Below, piece by piece: positions 7,614 to 14,609 of a stretch of 27,020 bases of DNA; position 1 is the stretch's first letter, and each line of letters begins with the position of its first letter. Both the position numbers and the translations under genes were made by a program. The notes beneath the pieces are model-generated. The model was given only the letters and a program-made list of their open reading frames with translations. It ran no database searches and was not told the origin of the DNA. The stretch comes from Acidimicrobiia bacterium. GTDB lineage: Bacteria; Actinomycetota; Acidimicrobiia; Acidimicrobiales; JACDCH01. The stretch covers positions 1-27,020 of the forward strand of contig JACDCH010000624.1 of the NCBI GenBank assembly GCA_013694495.1. Direction: 5' to 3'.

Positions 7614-9038
7614 TCAGAACTGGAAGTAGATGAAGGGAACAGGGACGCCGCCGCTCAGGACGATGAGGGCGACGACGGCGGAGCCGATCCCCACGTCGCG
7701 CAGCAGGGGGCGGCGGTCGACCACGATCGGGCCGAGCCGGCGCACGCGCCGCTGCAGGAGATCGATGGTGAGCGTCGCGGCCAGCCCGACGACGACGACG
7801 AGCGCGTCGTCGAGGTTCACGGCGCCGCTCCGGAACTCGAGGAGCCCCTGCGCGTAGGACCGGGCGGCGTCGAACGACGGCGCCCGGAACACGATCCACA
7901 GCGCGGTCACGAGGTGGAAGGTCAGCAGCCGTGAGAGGAGCGCCGTGGTGCCCGCGTCGTCCGGCGCGGCGAGATCCCGCCCCGCCCGGCGCCTCGACCA
8001 GTAGCGATGGGCGCCCAGGGCCACGCCGTGCAGGCCACCCCAGATGACAAAGGTCCACGACGCGCCGTGCCAGAGACCGCCGATCAGCATCACGAGGAAG
8101 AGGTTGCGGTAGGTGGCGAGCTCGGATCCCCGGTTCCCGCCGAGCGGCAGGTACAGGTAGTCCCGAAGCCAGTTCGACAGCGAGATGTGCCACCGCCGCC
8201 AGAACTCGGTGATGTTCCGGGAGAGGTAGGGCTCGGTGAAGTTCAGCGGCAGCTCCACGCCGAGCAGGCGCGCCGACCCGCGGGCGATGTCGGAGTAGCC
8301 CGAGAAGTCGCCGTAGATCTGCAAGGAGAACGCGTACGCGCCGAGGAGCAGCGACACCGAGCTGGCCTGGCCGGGGATCGCGAACGCACTGTTGGCCACA
8401 CCTGCGACACCGTCGGCGATGACGACCTTCTTGAACAACCCGAGGAGGATGAGGAAGAGCGCGCTCCGTCGCTGCTCGCGGTCGGGAGCGACGCGGTCGT
8501 TCTCGAACTGGGGCAGCTGGAGCGTCGCCCGGCCGATCGGGCCGGCCACGAGCTGCGGGAAGAAGGCGACGAAGACGCTGTAGTCGAGGAGGTTCTTCGT
8601 CGAGCGGATGTGGCCCCGGTAGACGTCGAACACGTAGCTGATGCCGTGGAACGTGTAGAAGCTGATCCCGATCGGGAGCAGGACCCGTAGCGCGGGGGCC
8701 GTGTAGTCGAGGCCGAGGCGCGACAACACGCGCTGCAAGGAGTCGACGAAGAAGTTCAGGTACTTGAAGACACCGAGGATCCCCAGGTTGACCACGAGGC
8801 TGGCGATGAGCCACTTCGTGCGGGGCCCTCCCTCCGGCGTCCGGTCGAGGGCGAGCCCGAACCAGTAGTCGAGCACCGTGGACAGCACCAGGAGCCCGAG
8901 GAACCGCCAGTCGAACGCGGCGTAGAAGATGTACGACGCGACGAGCAGTAGGGCGTTCTGCCCGCGGCGCCGGAGGCGCCAGTACAAGACCAGCACCAGC
9001 GGCAGGAACAGCGCGTACTGCAACGAGTTGAAGACCAC
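7614..9038 (-). CDS. MBOAT family O-acyltransferase (AlgI-like)
   Basis: This 474-residue polytopic membrane protein of the MBOAT family moves an acyl group from a cytoplasmic donor to the extracytoplasmic side for glycan modification. Family landmarks are MVFNSLQYALFLP at the N-terminus, GISFYTFHGISYV (124-136), PQLVAGPIGR (161-170), FWRRWHISLSNWLRDYLY (279-296, with His284) and GGLWHGASW (320-328), with the catalytic His at 324. The start is GTG at 9038, giving the canonical N-terminus. It sits 41 bases after the GT4 gene stop and 10 bases before the SGNH gene, so the three form one operon led by the GT4 gene. O-acetylation of the exported polysaccharide is the most likely role; D-alanylation is less likely because no D-alanine ligase or carrier gene is near. 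Confidence 0.92.
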   Translation of the reverse strand: MVFNSLQYALFLPLVLVLYWRLRRRGQNALLLVASYIFYAAFDWRFLGLLVLSTVLDYWFGLALDRTPEGGPRTKWLIASLVVNLGILGVFKYLNFFVDSLQRVLSRLGLDYTAPALRVLLPIGISFYTFHGISYVFDVYRGHIRSTKNLLDYSVFVAFFPQLVAGPIGRATLQLPQFENDRVAPDREQRRSALFLILLGLFKKVVIADGVAGVANSAFAIPGQASSVSLLLGAYAFSLQIYGDFSGYSDIARGSARLLGVELPLNFTEPYLSRNITEFWRRWHISLSNWLRDYLYLPLGGNRGSELATYRNLFLVMLIGGLWHGASWTFVIWGGLHGVALGAHRYWSRRRAGRDLAAPDDAGTTALLSRLLTFHLVTALWIVFRAPSFDAARSYAQGLLEFRSGAVNLDDALVVVVGLAATLTIDLLQRRVRRLGPIVVDRRPLLRDVGIGSAVVALIVLSGGVPVPFIYFQF

Positions 9039-9079
9039 GCGCCCCTCAGCTTCTCGTCTCGCAGCGGTTCACCGGTAGT

Positions 9080-10204
9080 TCAACGGCGCGCCGCCCCGGT
9101 CCTTGTGGGCCACTCGACGGCCTCGCCGCGGTACAGGGCCTCGACGTACGGAGCGAGGCCGGTGCGCCACTCGAACCGGGCGACCGACGACCGGCACGCG
9201 TCGGCGGTTTCCGGGGCCCGAGCGAGGGCGATGGCTCGCAGGCAGGCGGCGGCGAGGCCGGCCGGGTCGCCGGGCTCGCAGATCTCGCCGGTGACGCCCT
9301 CGGTGACGAGCTCCTGAGGAGCGCCGTCGGTGGTGACGACGAGCGGCGTCCCGCAGGCGAGCGACTCGATGAGCGCCATCCCGAACGAGTCGGCCACCGA
9401 GGGGAGGCAGGTCGTCCAGGCGGTGCCGTACCGGTCGCCCTGCCCCGAGGCGTCCCCGACGCCGAGCACCTCGGTCCGGGCGCGCGCCTCGACCGAGGCG
9501 GCGTCGAGGAAGGGCACCGGGTCGCCCGGCCCGCTGAGCCACAGGCGAACGTCGGGCTCGCGCTCGGCCACGATCGGCAGCGCGGCCAGCAGCGTCGGGA
9601 TCCCCTTGCGGGGCTCGTCCAGCGCCCCGGAGAACAGGAGCGTCGGGTGCTCAGCGCGCGTCGCCGCCGGGGCGAAGCCCTCGAGTGAGACGCCGCCGGG
9701 GATCACCACGCCGTCGTGGCGGCCGTACTCGCGCGGCAGGTAGTCGAGCGCGTACCGGGACATGCACGAGTAGACGTCGATGCCCTTGACCACGCGCTCC
9801 ACGGCGCGGGCCTCGTTCGGACCGACGCTGTCCCAGTAAGAACGCGACGGCAGCCCGAGGTCGGTGATCACGGTCCGTCGGCGGGGGTGCACGCGGGCGG
9901 CCCGGATGGACGCCAGGGCGTCGCGCCGCCCCATCGAGTGGACGACGTCGTAGCGGCCGAGGAGCAGCCGCGGGAGGACCCTTCGACCGAAGTCGGCCTC
10001 GTGGCCGTACTGGTCGTCGCGCTTGCGAGGCAGCCGCACGGTGGTCACCCCGTCGAGGACATCGGATCCGGACGCCCAGCCCGACGACAGGATCGTGACC
10101 TCGTGGCCCCGTTCGACGAGAGCCGCGCCGAGCTGCTGGATGAACCGTTCGGCGCCGCGCCTGACCTCAGGCCAGCAGAAGGCGTGGGTGAAGGCGATCC
10201 GCAC
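9080..10204 (-). CDS. GT4 family glycosyltransferase
   Basis: This 374-residue GT-B glycosyltransferase starts MRIAFTHAFCWPEVRRGAER, a typical GT4 opening with the donor-side loop. The C-terminal half has LFSGALDEPRKG (190-201) and SVADSFGMALIESLACGTP (269-287). The EX7E motif appears here as Asp272-x7-Glu280, so the first acidic residue is Asp instead of Glu. Adjacent segments such as LVVTTDGAPQELV follow the family. The GTG start at 10204 is preceded at 7 nt by TACGCT (minus strand, 10217-10212), which suggests a leaderless transcript. It is the first gene of the GT4-MBOAT-SGNH operon and diverges from the methyltransferase gene at 10282. Confidence 0.9.
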   Translation of the reverse strand: MRIAFTHAFCWPEVRRGAERFIQQLGAALVERGHEVTILSSGWASGSDVLDGVTTVRLPRKRDDQYGHEADFGRRVLPRLLLGRYDVVHSMGRRDALASIRAARVHPRRRTVITDLGLPSRSYWDSVGPNEARAVERVVKGIDVYSCMSRYALDYLPREYGRHDGVVIPGGVSLEGFAPAATRAEHPTLLFSGALDEPRKGIPTLLAALPIVAEREPDVRLWLSGPGDPVPFLDAASVEARARTEVLGVGDASGQGDRYGTAWTTCLPSVADSFGMALIESLACGTPLVVTTDGAPQELVTEGVTGEICEPGDPAGLAAACLRAIALARAPETADACRSSVARFEWRTGLAPYVEALYRGEAVEWPTRTGAARR

Positions 10205-10211
10205 CCGGACG

Positions 10212-10217
10212 AGCGTA
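10212..10217 (-). promoter_or_regulatory. Candidate -10 box (TACGCT) for a leaderless transcript of the GT4-MBOAT-SGNH operon
   Basis: TACGCT on the minus strand ends 7 nt before the GTG at 10204. A TANNNT hexamer at this distance is the usual actinobacterial arrangement in which transcription starts at the start codon. No Shine-Dalgarno sequence would fit in between. No clear -35 element was seen. Confidence 0.45.
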
Positions 10218-10244
10218 GGTGACCTCGCGACCCGCCCTCGCCGA

Positions 10245-10263
10245 CCGGAGCGCCCACCTCCGG
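10245..10263. promoter_or_regulatory. Inverted repeat CCGGAG-N7-CTCCGG between divergent promoters
   Basis: Perfect 6-bp arms at 10245-10250 and 10258-10263 flank a 7-base spacer. The dyad lies between the two candidate -10 boxes at 10212-10217 and 10268-10273 and would cover the -35 region of the + strand promoter. It could be an operator. In GC-rich DNA a 6-bp dyad can also occur by chance. Confidence 0.3.
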
Positions 10264-10267
10264 CGTC

Positions 10268-10273
10268 TAACGT
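10268..10273 (+). promoter_or_regulatory. Candidate -10 box (TAACGT) for a leaderless methyltransferase transcript
   Basis: TAACGT ends 8 nt before the ATG at 10282. It is an AT-rich spot in otherwise GC-rich sequence and fits TANNNT. It favours the ATG at 10282 over the longer frame that opens at 10219, because that frame would have to start upstream of this promoter. Confidence 0.5.
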
Positions 10274-10281
10274 TCGCTCCG

Positions 10282-11121
10282 ATGACCCCGGACACCGACC
10301 GCCCGCTCAGCGCTCAGGCGATGCAGGAGCGGGTCGACGCCCACCCGTTCTGGTACCACACCATCGACGTGGCGCCCGGCGTCACCACGCCGGGCTGGTT
10401 CGACCTGCGGCCCATCGTCGACGAGATGCCGTGGCCCAACGTCCGAGGGAAGCGCTGCCTCGACATCGGCACCTTCGACGGCTACCTCGCGTTCGAGCTC
10501 GAGCGACGGGGCGCGGCCGAGGTGGTGGCCGTCGACGTCGAGGATCACCTGCTCTGGGACTGGCCGCCTGACTACCGCGAGGCCGGCCTCGCCCGCGATC
10601 CCGGGTTCTCCGGTCCACCGAAGGGCGCCGGGTTCCGCTTGGCCGCCGAGCTGATGGGCTCCAAGGTCGACTGGCGCCCGATCAGCATCTACGACCTCGA
10701 TCCCGAGGAGATCGGCACGTTCGACGTCGTCGTGTGCGGCAGCCTCCTCCTCCACCTCCGCGACCCGATCCGGGCGCTCGAGGCCGTCCGGCGGGTCACC
10801 CGCGGCGTCCTGCTCTCCTCGGAGCAGATCGAGCTGTGGCTGTCGATCCTCGGCCGGGGCCGGCCCTTGTTCACCCTCAACGGGAGCGGCGCCGACTGCC
10901 AGTGGTTCAACTTCAACGCCGCCGGCCACAAGCGCGCTCTGTACGCGGCGGGCTTCGAGGTCGAGCGGGTGTCGCGCGCCTACAACGTGCGCTTCAACAA
11001 GCATCCGGTCCCCGGACCCTCCGCGGCCACGCGGTTCCGGTCCCTCGCCGTGCGGGCGGTCACCGGGTCGTTCGAACCCGGCGTGCTGCACCGCGCCGCG
11101 CTGGCCCGACCTCGGGTCTGA
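10282..11121 (+). CDS. Class I SAM-dependent methyltransferase, CmoB/DUF1698-like
   Basis: The protein has 279 residues from the ATG at 10282. The segment FWYHTIDVAPGVTTPGWFDL (23-42) is characteristic of the DUF1698/CmoB-like group. SAM-binding motif I is CLDIGTFDGYLAFEL (59-73), the acidic residue after strand 2 is in VVAVDVEDH (81-89), and FDVVVCGSLLLHLRDP (147-162) is the motif IV/V region. CmoB itself modifies tRNA wobble uridine, but many relatives in glycan loci are thought to methylate sugars or act as glycan-modifying enzymes. The locus makes that reading more likely here. A 42-residue ORF begins one base after its stop and leads into the GT2 gene. The frame could open earlier at 10219, but the promoter-like TAACGT argues against it. 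Confidence 0.85.
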   Translation: MTPDTDRPLSAQAMQERVDAHPFWYHTIDVAPGVTTPGWFDLRPIVDEMPWPNVRGKRCLDIGTFDGYLAFELERRGAAEVVAVDVEDHLLWDWPPDYREAGLARDPGFSGPPKGAGFRLAAELMGSKVDWRPISIYDLDPEEIGTFDVVVCGSLLLHLRDPIRALEAVRRVTRGVLLSSEQIELWLSILGRGRPLFTLNGSGADCQWFNFNAAGHKRALYAAGFEVERVSRAYNVRFNKHPVPGPSAATRFRSLAVRAVTGSFEPGVLHRAALARPRV

Positions 11122-11122
11122 C

Positions 11123-11251
11123 ATGCCGGCCACCGATCTCCGGGCGCCCGATGACGGGCAGCTGCGGTCCGACGAGGCCGGCGCGCCGCTGTTCCAGGCG
11201 GGCGGCGCCCGGATGCCGGCGTGGGCGATGGCCCGGCCTGCCACGGCGTGA
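11123..11251 (+). CDS. Small 42-residue ORF bridging methyltransferase and GT2 genes
   Basis: An ATG at 11123 follows the methyltransferase stop after a single base. It opens 42 codons, starting MPATDLRAPDDGQLRSDEAG and ending ARPATA, and its TGA (11249-11251) overlaps the GTG start of the GT2 gene as GTGA. The peptide is hydrophilic and acidic at first, then small and hydrophobic, with two Trp/Met-containing segments, and has no signal peptide or cysteines. I recognise no family. Spacing at both ends is exactly that of the coupled genes elsewhere in the locus. It may be a real small protein, a translational relay to the GT2 start, or the remnant of a longer gene. Confidence 0.4.
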   Translation: MPATDLRAPDDGQLRSDEAGAPLFQAGGARMPAWAMARPATA

Positions 11252-12303
11252 GCCACTCGAGCGAACGCCCCGCTGTCGTCGACACCGCTCGGAGCGCGAG
11301 CTGGGCCCGGGGCGGTGTCCCGACCATCGCCGGCCTCGTCACCACCTATGGCCGCAGCGCGTTCCTCCCTGGCCTCGTCGAGGCGCTCGAGGGCCAGGAC
11401 CTCGACGCAGACGCGTTCGAGTTGGTGCTCGTCGACAACGGTTCCAACGACGACACCTGGCCGGCGCTGGCCGCCCTCGTCACCGCGTCGCCGGCGCGTG
11501 CATTGGCGATCCGGCTCGATCGCAACGCGGGGCCCGCCCCGGGGCGCAACGCCGGCGCCGCGTCCGTGCGGGCGCCGCTGATCGCCATCACCGACGACGA
11601 CTGCCTGCCGACGCCGGGGTGGCTGCGCCACGTGCGCCTGGCGTTCGCCGGCGGCGCCGACGTCGTCCAAGGGGCAGTGCACGCCGACCCCGACGGGATC
11701 GATTCGATGGGGCCGTGGGACCACACGATCTGGGTGACCAACCCGACCCCGTTCTTCGAGACCTGCAACGTGTCCTACCGCCGCAGCGCCTTCGACCGGG
11801 CCGGCGGCTTCGACGAGGACGACCCCCTGCTGCACCCGCCGAGCGGGCGCGCCTTTGGCGAGGACGCATGCCTGGCCTGGGAGGTCCAGCGCACCGGCGG
11901 GAGCGCCGCCTTCGCGCCCCGCGCCCTCGTCTACCACCGGTGCATCCCCGGCACGTACGAGCGCTGGCTGGCCGACCAGCGCCAGCTGGAGCGCTTCCCC
12001 GGCCTCGCCCGCCGGAGCCCGCTGGTCGCTCGCTGGCTCTACCTCGGCGTCTTCCTCGATCGCCGGTCGGCCACCTTCGACCTCGCGCTCGCCGGCGTGT
12101 CCATGGCGGCCCTGACCCGCCGCCGGTGGCCACTGCTCGCCGTCTGGCCGTGGCTGCGCTCGCGCTGGGCCTACAGCCGGTACCGCGCCGGCGGCTCGCG
12201 CCGCGCCGCCCTGCCGCTGCTGCTCCGCCTGACCCGGTCCGACCTGCTCGCCTTCGGGGCGATGGCGCGGGGAAGCGTCAGGTACCGCCGGCTCCTGATC
12301 TGA
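11248..12303 (+). CDS. GT2 family glycosyltransferase
   Basis: This 351-residue GT-A glycosyltransferase belongs to the same subgroup as the pair at 3.3-5.3 kb. IAGLVTTYGR (27-36) opens the fold, LVLVDNGSNDDT (59-70) binds nucleotide, TDDDCLPTPGW has Asp116-118, ETCNVSYRRSAFDRAGGFDE precedes the acceptor region, and FGEDACLAWEV holds the likely catalytic acid pair. The hydrophobic C-terminal region ends in SVRYRRLLI, like the TVVL-ending tails of the other two. I chose the GTG at 11248 because it overlaps the preceding small ORF stop (GTGA), as in six junctions here. A GTG at 11221 in the same frame is possible. The next gene starts after a 109-base gap. Confidence 0.88.
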   Translation: MSHSSERPAVVDTARSASWARGGVPTIAGLVTTYGRSAFLPGLVEALEGQDLDADAFELVLVDNGSNDDTWPALAALVTASPARALAIRLDRNAGPAPGRNAGAASVRAPLIAITDDDCLPTPGWLRHVRLAFAGGADVVQGAVHADPDGIDSMGPWDHTIWVTNPTPFFETCNVSYRRSAFDRAGGFDEDDPLLHPPSGRAFGEDACLAWEVQRTGGSAAFAPRALVYHRCIPGTYERWLADQRQLERFPGLARRSPLVARWLYLGVFLDRRSATFDLALAGVSMAALTRRRWPLLAVWPWLRSRWAYSRYRAGGSRRAALPLLLRLTRSDLLAFGAMARGSVRYRRLLI

Positions 12304-12412
12304 GCGGGCAAGCAGGGAGCCGCCCCACGGTCGTCGAAACCTCAGGCGAGGGAGAGATCCAACACGACGGCTCGGCCACCGATACAGCCGCGCCGTCGAG
12401 ACAGGGGGTTCT

Positions 12413-13264
12413 GTGAGGTTCATCGGACGGGCCTGGAGTGCGGCGGCAAAGCTGCGACAGCGGTTCGGCGAGAAGGAGGACTGGGAAGCTGGACGCCTCG
12501 AGTGGGTTCGGCGGAACGCCCCGGGCAAGTCGTTCGCCGACATCGGCGGGATGTTCAAGTACGTCGGCGAGATCGCGTTCATGGCCGAGGAGGCCGGCGC
12601 CACCGAGGTGACGATGTTCGACGTCGGCGATCCCGACATCATCTGCGAGGGCAACCCCGAGTGGGGCTGGTTCGACAAGAAGCGCGCCGACCGCGGATCG
12701 AACGTGCGCTACGTGCAGGGGAACCTCGAGGACCCGGCCGCCGTCGAGCAGATCGGCGTGCACGACGTCGTGTTCTTCTCCGGCGTCCTCTACCACACGC
12801 CCAACCCGGTGCTGCAGCTCATGCAGCTGCGGGCGATCACCCGGGAGCTCGCGTTCATCTCGACGCTCACGATCCCCGAGATCCCCGGGTTCCCGCAGGC
12901 GTGCACGTTCTACCCGTACCTGGATCCCGCGGCCCGTCGGCCCTACGCCGAGGGCTACCACTGGGCCAGCGACCTGCTCGCCATCGGCCCGTCCACGGAC
13001 GAGCGACCGATGTACGGCTACGGCAACTGCTGGTGGGGGATCACTCGTTCCGCGCTGGTGGCGATGCTGCGCAGCGCGCGCTTCGAGGTCGTCGAGGAGC
13101 GTCGGCTGCCCCTGTCGCCCTGGGTCACCGAGCTGGTCGTCCGGCCCCTGGCGCTCGACCCGCTGCTCCCTCCGGTGACGTACTTCCGGGAGCGAGGCGA
13201 GGCGCTGGCGCGGGGAGAGCGGCTGCCGTTCGCCGATTGGTACGACCGGGCCGCCGACCGCTGA
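12413..13264 (+). CDS. SAM-dependent methyltransferase-like protein
   Basis: The gene encodes 283 residues from the GTG at 12413, with a purine run AGGGGG at 12403-12408 as a probable ribosome binding site only 4 nt away. FADIGGMFKYVGEIAFMAEE (41-60) is a variant SAM motif I, EVTMFDVGDPD (65-75) supplies the acidic ribose-binding position, and HDVVFFSGVLYHTPNPVLQL (117-136) is the motif IV region with the HTPNP turn common in Methyltransf_23/DUF1698-like proteins. A conserved-looking aromatic block (YGNCWWGITRSAL) lies late in the protein. Likely substrate is a sugar or glycan end, inferred from context. The 109 bases upstream contain no convincing TANNNT promoter, so the gene may be read from upstream. 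A hairpin begins at its stop codon. Confidence 0.8.
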   Translation: MRFIGRAWSAAAKLRQRFGEKEDWEAGRLEWVRRNAPGKSFADIGGMFKYVGEIAFMAEEAGATEVTMFDVGDPDIICEGNPEWGWFDKKRADRGSNVRYVQGNLEDPAAVEQIGVHDVVFFSGVLYHTPNPVLQLMQLRAITRELAFISTLTIPEIPGFPQACTFYPYLDPAARRPYAEGYHWASDLLAIGPSTDERPMYGYGNCWWGITRSALVAMLRSARFEVVEERRLPLSPWVTELVVRPLALDPLLPPVTYFRERGEALARGERLPFADWYDRAADR

Positions 13265-13281
13265 GCGGGCGACAGCCCGCT
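13264..13281 (+). terminator. Terminator-like hairpin after the methyltransferase at 12413
   Basis: Perfect 7-bp arms AGCGGGC (13264-13270) and GCCCGCT (13275-13281) flank a GACA tetraloop and begin at the last base of the TGA stop. There is no U tract. The hairpin separates this gene from the leaderless-type promoter at 13295, so the two methyltransferase genes may be separate transcripts. Confidence 0.45.
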
Positions 13282-13294
13282 CCGTGCCCGAAGG

Positions 13295-13300
13295 TACGCT
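13295..13300 (+). promoter_or_regulatory. Candidate -10 box (TACGCT) for a leaderless methyltransferase transcript
   Basis: TACGCT ends 9 nt before the ATG at 13310 and is the same hexamer seen before the GT4 gene at 10204. The bases between (CGCCGCACC) contain no Shine-Dalgarno sequence, which fits a leaderless start. The distance is slightly long for the usual 6-8 nt. Confidence 0.42.
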
Positions 13301-13309
13301 CGCCGCACC

Positions 13310-13981
13310 ATGAGGCCTGCCGTCAACGAGTTCGCCCGAGACGTCGCCGAGCACCTGCCCATCACGAGCCCGCTGGTGGAGATCGGCGCCCGCGCCGCCG
13401 AGGGTCAGGCCGACATCGTCGACATGCGGGGGATCTTTGCCGCCGACGAGCACATCGGCTGCGACATCCAGCCCGGGACCGGCGTCGACCGCATCGAGGA
13501 CGTCCACCACCTCAGCTTCGACGACGACAGCGTCGGCACCGTCATCTGCCTCGAGACGCTCGAGCACGTCGCCGACCCGATCCGCGCCGTCCAGGAGATG
13601 CACCGGGTGCTGAAGCCGGGTGGCGTGCTCGCGATCAGCTCGCTGATGTTCTTCCCCATCCACGCCCACCCGTGGGACTATTGGCGGTTCACGCCCGAGG
13701 GCTTCGAGCTGCTGCTCGAGCCCTTCGAGTCCCGCCTCGTCGTGGCCCAGGGGTGGGAGCAGCTGCCGGAGGGTGTCTTCGGAGTGGGGGTGAAGGGGCC
13801 GTTCGAGCTGTCCGACGACGTCCTCCCCCGGACGGCGAACATCGCCCGGCACTGGGCGGCGGGCAAGCGCGTCGACTTCGGGCCGATGCGGATGTCGGTC
13901 CGCGAGCTATGGGGCCACACCCTGCGGTATTCCGGCGAGGGGGCACGCGATCGCGTGCGCGGCCTCCTCAAGCGGAGCTGA
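13310..13981 (+). CDS. Class I SAM-dependent methyltransferase (Methyltransf_11 type)
   Basis: The 223-residue protein has a single Rossmann methyltransferase domain. PLVEIGARAAEGQADI (21-36) is a modified motif I, HIGCDIQPGTGVDRI (48-62) the acidic strand-2 region, and VICLETLEHVADPIRAVQEM (78-97) is the signature of the Methyltransf_11 group, followed by RVLKPGGVLAISS (99-111). HPWDYWRFTPEGFELLL is typical of family members found in cell-surface glycan loci. It likely methylates a glycan or its precursor in the cytoplasm; the substrate cannot be read from sequence. Its 3' end overlaps the convergent acyltransferase gene by 14 bases. Confidence 0.87.
   Translation: MRPAVNEFARDVAEHLPITSPLVEIGARAAEGQADIVDMRGIFAADEHIGCDIQPGTGVDRIEDVHHLSFDDDSVGTVICLETLEHVADPIRAVQEMHRVLKPGGVLAISSLMFFPIHAHPWDYWRFTPEGFELLLEPFESRLVVAQGWEQLPEGVFGVGVKGPFELSDDVLPRTANIARHWAAGKRVDFGPMRMSVRELWGHTLRYSGEGARDRVRGLLKRS
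13943..13958. terminator. 16-bp perfect palindrome near a convergent gene junction
   Basis: Bases 13943-13958 read GCACGCGATCGCGTGC, a perfect palindrome. It lies inside the last codons of the methyltransferase gene and 9 bases beyond the stop of the minus-strand acyltransferase gene (13968-13970). It could act as terminator for the minus-strand operon. It is coding on the other strand, so the structure may be incidental. Confidence 0.35.
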
Positions 13982-14609
13982 TCGCGAGCCACGCTCCGGC
14001 GTCGGGATCCCACCGCTTCAGCGGACGGGCCGGGTTCCCGACGACGAGCGTCCTGGCCTCGACGTCGGCGGTGACGACGGCGCCGGCCCCGACGTAGGCG
14101 TTCTCGCCGAGGGTCACGCCCATGAGGACGGCGCACCCGACCCCGAGGAACGCGCCCCGCCCGATCGAGACCTTCACCGGTGGCGCCATCGGCTGATCCA
14201 TGACCGGCACCGTCGGGTCCTGGTAGCCGTGGTAGGTGTCGCCGATGTACACGCGCGTGGCGATCAGCACGTCGGGGCCGATGTCGATCTCACCGACGCA
14301 GGCGATGTGGGACTGCACGCCGATCCGGGTGCGGTCGCCGATCGTGAGCCTCGGCGTGACGCCCGGCACGGCCGCCACGACCGAGAGGAACGAGTTCTCG
14401 AGGATGGTGACGTCATCACCGAGGAAGATCGCCTCCGGCGTCGTGACCCGGGCCGGCGGCACGAGCCAGGTGTTGCGCCCGTACGCCCCGAAGCGGCCCG
14501 GCGCAGGCGGGACGTGGTCCCTGGCGGTGGCGGCGGCGAGCAGGCGCGTCCTGCGCTCATCGGCGACGCGCTGGCGAGCGCCGGCCGCACGGTCGCGCAG
14601 GCGGCTCAC
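13968..14609 (-). CDS. Left-handed beta-helix acyltransferase (hexapeptide family), copy 2
   Basis: The gene encodes 213 residues from the GTG at 14609, which overlaps the preceding stop as GTGA; the longer upstream frame is a shadow of the neighbouring gene. Hexapeptide-type turns run through most of the protein: IFLGDDVTILENS, LTIGDRTRIGVQSHIACVG, IDIGPDVLIATRVYIGD, VSIGRGAFLGVGCAVLMGVTLGENAYVGAGAVV. The end VVGNPARPLKRW is the usual VxGxPA close. A loop with DTYHGYQDP carries a His in the position where such enzymes place the catalytic base. These trimeric cytoplasmic enzymes move acetyl or another acyl group from acyl-CoA to a sugar. It closely resembles the next upstream gene. Confidence 0.88.
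   Translation of the reverse strand: MSRLRDRAAGARQRVADERRTRLLAAATARDHVPPAPGRFGAYGRNTWLVPPARVTTPEAIFLGDDVTILENSFLSVVAAVPGVTPRLTIGDRTRIGVQSHIACVGEIDIGPDVLIATRVYIGDTYHGYQDPTVPVMDQPMAPPVKVSIGRGAFLGVGCAVLMGVTLGENAYVGAGAVVTADVEARTLVVGNPARPLKRWDPDAGAWLAISSA

Noticed and set aside
10267..12678. Long minus-strand open frame of 803 codons opposite the methyltransferase and GT2 genes
   Set aside because: Low-complexity Arg/Ala/Gly/Glu-rich translation without motifs, while the + strand carries recognisable SAM and GT2 motifs with coupled starts.
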